From positions 1-40,219 of IMG/VR virus record IMGVR_UViG_3300046804_000274: a stretch of DNA of 40,219 bases; one strand, written 5' to 3'. Positions 37,101-40,219 of this stretch are shown here, piece by piece (position 1 is the first letter of the stretch; every line of letters begins with the position of its first letter). The stretch comes from a virus. The notes under the pieces are model-generated. The model had not been told where the DNA came from, ran no database searches, and saw nothing but the letters and a program-made list of their open reading frames with translations. A program made the translations under genes and the position numbers.

Positions 37101-39794
37101 GATGCCGATGCTGCAATTGTTGAACTAGAGAATATTGAAAGACAAAAAGAAATTGTCGAAGCAGTTCCAAATGCTGTTGGCAAGTCATCAACAGAAACAT
37201 CGTTATTACAACTTGGACCAATAACAGATGATTTAACTGGCAAAACAATTATGTTGGCAAGAAATGGAAAACTTGCTAACCAACCACTTCGTAAAGAAAC
37301 TATTCAACAGATTAAGTCTGCAAAAGAAGCAGGTGCAAAATTTATTGTTGGAGATATGCCAGGTGTAGATAGTGCATATTACAAGATTCTTGATGAAATC
37401 CAGGCAGATTATATTGTTTATCATACTGGTGCATCATCTAGAGTTAAGATAAATACAAGGTCTTCTGAAGGAACATGGCAAGTAACTGAGAAAAATATAG
37501 ATGCTGTTAAAAAGTTTAATAGTTTCTTTGGTGATTCAGTATTTATGCGCCAAGAAGGTAAGACAGATTTTGATATTGCTCGTGTCCATTTAGAGCGCAT
37601 GCTCATGGATATGCGAGATAACTTCCATGGTGGACCTAAGAGTTATAACCAAGGTCTATATGATGCAATCAAATCTAACTACAACGCCCTAGTTGCTAAA
37701 GAAAAAGCGCAAAAAGCAGAGGGTATGCGTAAGTGGAAGATTGGCAGCAAGTGGCAGAAGGCTGCACAGATGATTGACTTTAAGCAGTTTGATGAACTAA
37801 CAAAGGGATATCAACCATCTGGTTTAATCCAAACTCGTATTGAATTCCCAGACTTAACTACATTTGAGAGTGCATTTAAGCGTCTTGGTAATACCATGAT
37901 GGAGTCAATGGATAAGCAGGTTAACGGATTACTACGTCAACCAGCAGTTATGACTACATATCTAAGACTTCGTAAAGAGTATTCAGGTATTCAAGCAGCC
38001 TATGCTCGTGAGTTAAGAGCCAAAATGATTGCCGAAAACCCAACCAGATGGAAGGGTGATAAGGCACAGGCTCGTCTTAATAACTTAGTTGAAGAGCAAT
38101 CTGCTAAACACTTTACTGAGATTGCACTTAATGATGCTGCAGATACAGTATTAAAGTTTGCGGATAACCCATCTATTCGCTCTAACTTTGCAGTAGAGGT
38201 ACGAACAGTTGGTCGTTTCTATCGTGCAACTGAAGACTTCTGGCGCCGTTTGTATCGTCTTAAGGATGTATCTCCTACAGTTCTATACCGTATGCGCCTT
38301 GCTCACCTTGGATTATCTTCAAGTGGTATGTTCCACGAAGACCAGAATGGTGAGCCATACATCATGATGCCTATGGATAACATCATATTTAAGGCAACTG
38401 ATACAAGCATTAAGGCTCTTACTGGCGAAAGCCAATACAAGCAGCCAATGTTTAATGACTTTACATTTAAGTTAAGTAACGTAAACCCATCATTCTCACC
38501 TGATTCTGGTTTGCCTTTACTTAGCGGTCCTATTGCGGCACTTAGCGTTATTGGTATGAAGAACCTAGTAAGTAAAGTTCCTATCCCTGGCGCAGAGAAG
38601 GCAGCACAAGACTTTGACAACTACGCACTAGGAAACCTAGGTGATAACGTAGATGTTGTCCGTGCTTTAGTTCCTGGTTCTTTATTGAAACTATGGAATA
38701 TTCTTCCTATCAATGAGAAGACCAGACAAGAAGTAACTGCTGCACAACAGGCTGTTGCATACAATGCAGCACACGGATTGAGCCTGCAACCTACTGCTAC
38801 TGACCAAGAGAAATATGAATATCTAAATGCTATTCGTACATCTGCTCACAACGTAGTTGCATTGCGTTCTATCCTTGGTCTTATCTCTCCAGTGACAGCA
38901 TCATTACAAGAAAGCAAAGACGTTCCAGACTATCTACTTGATGTAGGTATTACTGGATTGCGTAATGAGTTCTGGGATATCTACGAGTCTGTTAACAAGA
39001 AGTATGGCAGCGATGTTCAAGACCCATATGAGTTATCTCTAAGTATCTTTACTGGTCAATACCCAGGCAAAATTGTTTATACAGTAGCCCGTGACGAAAA
39101 GCAGACTAAGGTTCTTATCTCAAAGACTACACAGATGCGTAACTGGGCTATTGAGAACAAGAAGTTAATTGGCGCTTATGGCGAAGCAGCATATATCTTT
39201 GGTCCACATACTGGTGACTTTAATGCTGGTATCTATAACTGGCTACAAGCAGCAGACCTTCTAAAGGATAAGGACTTAGAAACATACTTTAGGGATGTTC
39301 AGGTTGCTGAAGATAAGCAAGCATATTATGACATTGCTTCTTGGGAAAAGAATGCACTTGCTAGTCAGACCTACATTTCAGAACGTAAAAAAATTATTGA
39401 GACTGCAACACAGGCTCGTAAAGGTTTGTTAGCATCTAATCCATTGCTACTTGGTGCTATTACTGGTGGCGGTAATGAGATTGCTACAGAAGAATCAATG
39501 CTTAGCAGCCTAAAGCAAATGGTTTCAGACCCAACAACTAACATTGATGATGGTGTCAGACTTAAGATGAAGACAGCGGTTCAGGCTATGGAAGACTTTA
39601 TGAGTTTTGCTAAGAGCGACCAAGTTCGTAGTCTTTATAATGCATCATCACTTAAGCGGGACTATCGTGCTCGTGTTGAGAACATTATCAATCAGTTGGC
39701 GTCAGAAGACCCAGCAGTTAAAGAAGCAGCAAGAGCAATCTTTAATTCAATATTAAAGTATTACTCACGAGATACTTATAGAGCGGCGGTATAA
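34161..39794 (+). CDS. Giant multidomain virion protein (putative ejection protein)
   Basis: An 1877-residue protein with a GTG start after AGGAG. It is helical and soluble over most of its length. One hydrophobic stretch (FTGKLLASPLIGLFKVAG, about residues 94-111) could be amphipathic. Residues about 1025-1095 form an embedded alpha/beta unit (GKTIMLARNGKLANQPL, AKEAGAKFIVGDMPGVDSAYY, ADYIVYHTG) resembling the SLOG/Rossmann-type domain. The C-terminal third has VRTVGRFYRATEDFWRRLYR and MRLAHLGLSSSGMF. Size and position fit a podovirus internal protein injected with the DNA. It could instead be read as a tape measure, but tail-tube and chaperone genes are missing. Confidence 0.78.
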   Translation: MRVLKPIVAEASPTLYQAATRANLTAKEQNQVEQMSWAVKKNRELTQMSSNDARREFEALDPNAKEGLKSFFGEAEYMQQPPDFGDRALGALKFTGKLLASPLIGLFKVAGAYNRVINEPYKVARQVAQGESIFDYRVWRDAWDGKDLYDNKAIAEAENVFGKAKVYVAKGLLEGKKPGEILESYGDLTPEITAAVEEAFNNPDAFKQVMDAAKYAQFSPGRDIARIFDTKPPKNGGLAGDYIDGTTKNVSGVIDFIYQLAIDPLTWITGGTSKAATRGTQLAELVTKAGDDVAAGVAQVFKDKGVIKLWDEQFGPEIERLASARNEAEKAIIRRDIGRRFPGYNNDEALNFFAKKKMFNAEKAEDIFSQAENVHLLLSGRLDGMTYRRNGVVTARADRRLTRGLESFLEATFDKAFVKADNFFNVKRGAEELQAKGSDAWDILATAGRKSDEAVNPQIVEFTKQEKDIKGFRNKVDAFGKWAGKMAARNPAGQAVLTGDDAIKTIDTVRNYARLVLDRDMADFVAQKFLTSTEDEQIVVMRNLYAAIMQRAGITDEAIMKEYLKKTHNGRAGFTTTVRTEVDDQFAGLLSKDTVKYENDTALLEGSGAIQPSQIARGVGPLPLEEIALKANEIKSKQSLIKAAQGATKSKFAKDFVDFWSVFTLFPRLGIRSAIDEGFMYALTAPGRDLLNFAKGQGRKTGRASAAYTGSSAAEGPVGSVLRKLFGKGPSSEYLSIDKRNEIIEQLAKDANVSPAEVQHLVINQAIADRVKIFLPEKLGDEAMRHWNEAMIYNPDILNTMASSVAARSSLGSSFDEVIRNNQINLSELSNALNAVGRKMARKKYEGKNLSEKEIDELVKNEGLKSGTKYEEYAVEKLRDANPEYVTLAHYDNWYIRFATPRQHGRGLKIADDYRVAPAIAFFNHGALKTPENFSKAMDDMYTYLGMKKIGSNVGTKSIPGGNAGKGTPLGDAKDIAMRNDADAAIVELENIERQKEIVEAVPNAVGKSSTETSLLQLGPITDDLTGKTIMLARNGKLANQPLRKETIQQIKSAKEAGAKFIVGDMPGVDSAYYKILDEIQADYIVYHTGASSRVKINTRSSEGTWQVTEKNIDAVKKFNSFFGDSVFMRQEGKTDFDIARVHLERMLMDMRDNFHGGPKSYNQGLYDAIKSNYNALVAKEKAQKAEGMRKWKIGSKWQKAAQMIDFKQFDELTKGYQPSGLIQTRIEFPDLTTFESAFKRLGNTMMESMDKQVNGLLRQPAVMTTYLRLRKEYSGIQAAYARELRAKMIAENPTRWKGDKAQARLNNLVEEQSAKHFTEIALNDAADTVLKFADNPSIRSNFAVEVRTVGRFYRATEDFWRRLYRLKDVSPTVLYRMRLAHLGLSSSGMFHEDQNGEPYIMMPMDNIIFKATDTSIKALTGESQYKQPMFNDFTFKLSNVNPSFSPDSGLPLLSGPIAALSVIGMKNLVSKVPIPGAEKAAQDFDNYALGNLGDNVDVVRALVPGSLLKLWNILPINEKTRQEVTAAQQAVAYNAAHGLSLQPTATDQEKYEYLNAIRTSAHNVVALRSILGLISPVTASLQESKDVPDYLLDVGITGLRNEFWDIYESVNKKYGSDVQDPYELSLSIFTGQYPGKIVYTVARDEKQTKVLISKTTQMRNWAIENKKLIGAYGEAAYIFGPHTGDFNAGIYNWLQAADLLKDKDLETYFRDVQVAEDKQAYYDIASWEKNALASQTYISERKKIIETATQARKGLLASNPLLLGAITGGGNEIATEESMLSSLKQMVSDPTTNIDDGVRLKMKTAVQAMEDFMSFAKSDQVRSLYNASSLKRDYRARVENIINQLASEDPAVKEAARAIFNSILKYYSRDTYRAAV

Positions 39795-39796
39795 AC

Positions 39797-40219
39797 GTGG
39801 CAAGTGCTAAAGAATTACAGAATAAGGTTGATGGGCTTACTGCTCTCCTTGCAAAAACTGGACGTGACCGTGCCGATGTACTTGCTGCAATGCGTGCTTC
39901 TAGCCCAGGACAAGCAGCATATATTGCTGCAAAGAAAAAGTATGACTCCTTTGATAAGGAGTATAAGAAGGTTGAGAGCCAATTAAATTCTGCTAAGTCA
40001 GAATTATCTTCTGTTAAAACTACTAATAAAGCAACTGCTGATGCAAAAGATAGAGAATCTAAAGCAAAGGCTAAAGAGGCTGAGGCTCAGTTAGCAGAGG
40101 ATACAAACAATCCAGCACTTGCAGCACAACTTCGTGCTGAGGCTGCTGAGATTAGAAAGCCAACACCTAAGGCTAATGTTGACCCTAAAACTGGGAAGAC
40201 AATTCTTACTGATGAGCAG
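39797..40219 (+). CDS. Helical virion protein, N-terminal part (continues at 2-946)
   Basis: Starts with GTG two bases after the giant gene and is open to the contig end. The 141 residues seen are a long Ala/Lys/Glu coiled coil (YDSFDKEYKKVESQLNSAKS), leading into the segment repeated at the left end of the contig. The whole gene is about 408 residues. It belongs to the internal protein block. The ribosome-binding site is weak (GCGG), so translation may depend on coupling to the giant gene. Confidence 0.8.
   Translation, partial: MASAKELQNKVDGLTALLAKTGRDRADVLAAMRASSPGQAAYIAAKKKYDSFDKEYKKVESQLNSAKSELSSVKTTNKATADAKDRESKAKAKEAEAQLAEDTNNPALAAQLRAEAAEIRKPTPKANVDPKTGKTILTDEQ
40078..40219. repeat. 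Right copy of terminal direct repeat
   Basis: Matches bases 1-142 with three synonymous differences at 40084, 40087 and 40093, all in its first 16 bases. See the left copy. This is the overlap by which the genome closes. Confidence 0.93.

Noticed and set aside
34161-39794. Giant protein as a siphovirus tape measure protein
   Set aside because: No tail tube gene, no frameshifted chaperone pair, no clear membrane segments, and it precedes scaffold and capsid. Not fully excluded.

Overview
This window is the complete genome of a tailed phage, very probably one that infects a low-GC actinobacterium (freshwater Nanopelagicales-type hosts fit best). The first 142 and last 142 bases are the same sequence apart from three silent differences, and one gene runs across the junction. 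The contig therefore closes into a circle of about 40.08 kb. The actinobacterial assignment rests on a WhiB-family regulator (17949-18221), an actinophage-type Holliday junction resolvase, a DUF932 protein and the overall early-gene set. The DNA is visibly AT-rich (about 40% GC by eye, not computed). I see no integrase, no excisionase and no immunity repressor, so a lytic life style is likely. I also see no DNA polymerase, so replication must use the host enzyme.

The layout is two convergent arms. The rightward (late) arm starts at 29268 and runs through the contig ends to 17471. In order it holds the large terminase, the portal, a proteasome-beta-like Ntn hydrolase in the slot of a capsid protease, two small proteins, a giant 1877-residue protein and three further large helical proteins (one with LysM). 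It then carries the scaffold, the major capsid protein, a cassette of small lysine-rich proteins, a glycosyltransferase, connector and tail proteins, a repetitive tail fibre, two tandem glycine-rich adhesin-like proteins, a large tail protein and a lysis cassette (a small one-TM membrane protein, a CHAP endolysin and a holin). There is no obvious tape-measure or tail-chaperone gene, and the giant protein and its neighbours look like podovirus-type ejection proteins. A podovirus-like virion is therefore my best guess.

The leftward (early) arm runs from 28488 down to 17572. From its promoter-proximal end it holds Zn-ribbon microproteins, an SSB-like protein, a run of overlapping microgenes ending in a secreted lytic transglycosylase, DUF932 and DUF4192-like proteins, a RecB/Cas4-like nuclease, a RecA-fold helicase and a resolvase. 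After these come a primase split into zinc-finger and TOPRIM genes in different frames, a DUF1599 protein, a sigma-like factor, an FmdB-type Zn ribbon, WhiB and a PD-(D/E)XK protein. The two arms meet at a bidirectional terminator at 17513-17547.

The most unusual stretch is the 780-base divergent region 28489-29267. It has no credible gene, a near-consensus rightward promoter (28682-28709) and then an almost unbroken series of ten or so hairpins up to the terminase. It could be a large structured RNA or leader, a replication origin, or both. Other items worth attention are the proteasome-like protease, a hairpin whose loop is complementary to the ribosome-binding sites shared by early genes, a Rossmann/SLOG-like domain buried in the giant virion protein, and a 28-residue membrane peptide coupled to the early lytic transglycosylase.
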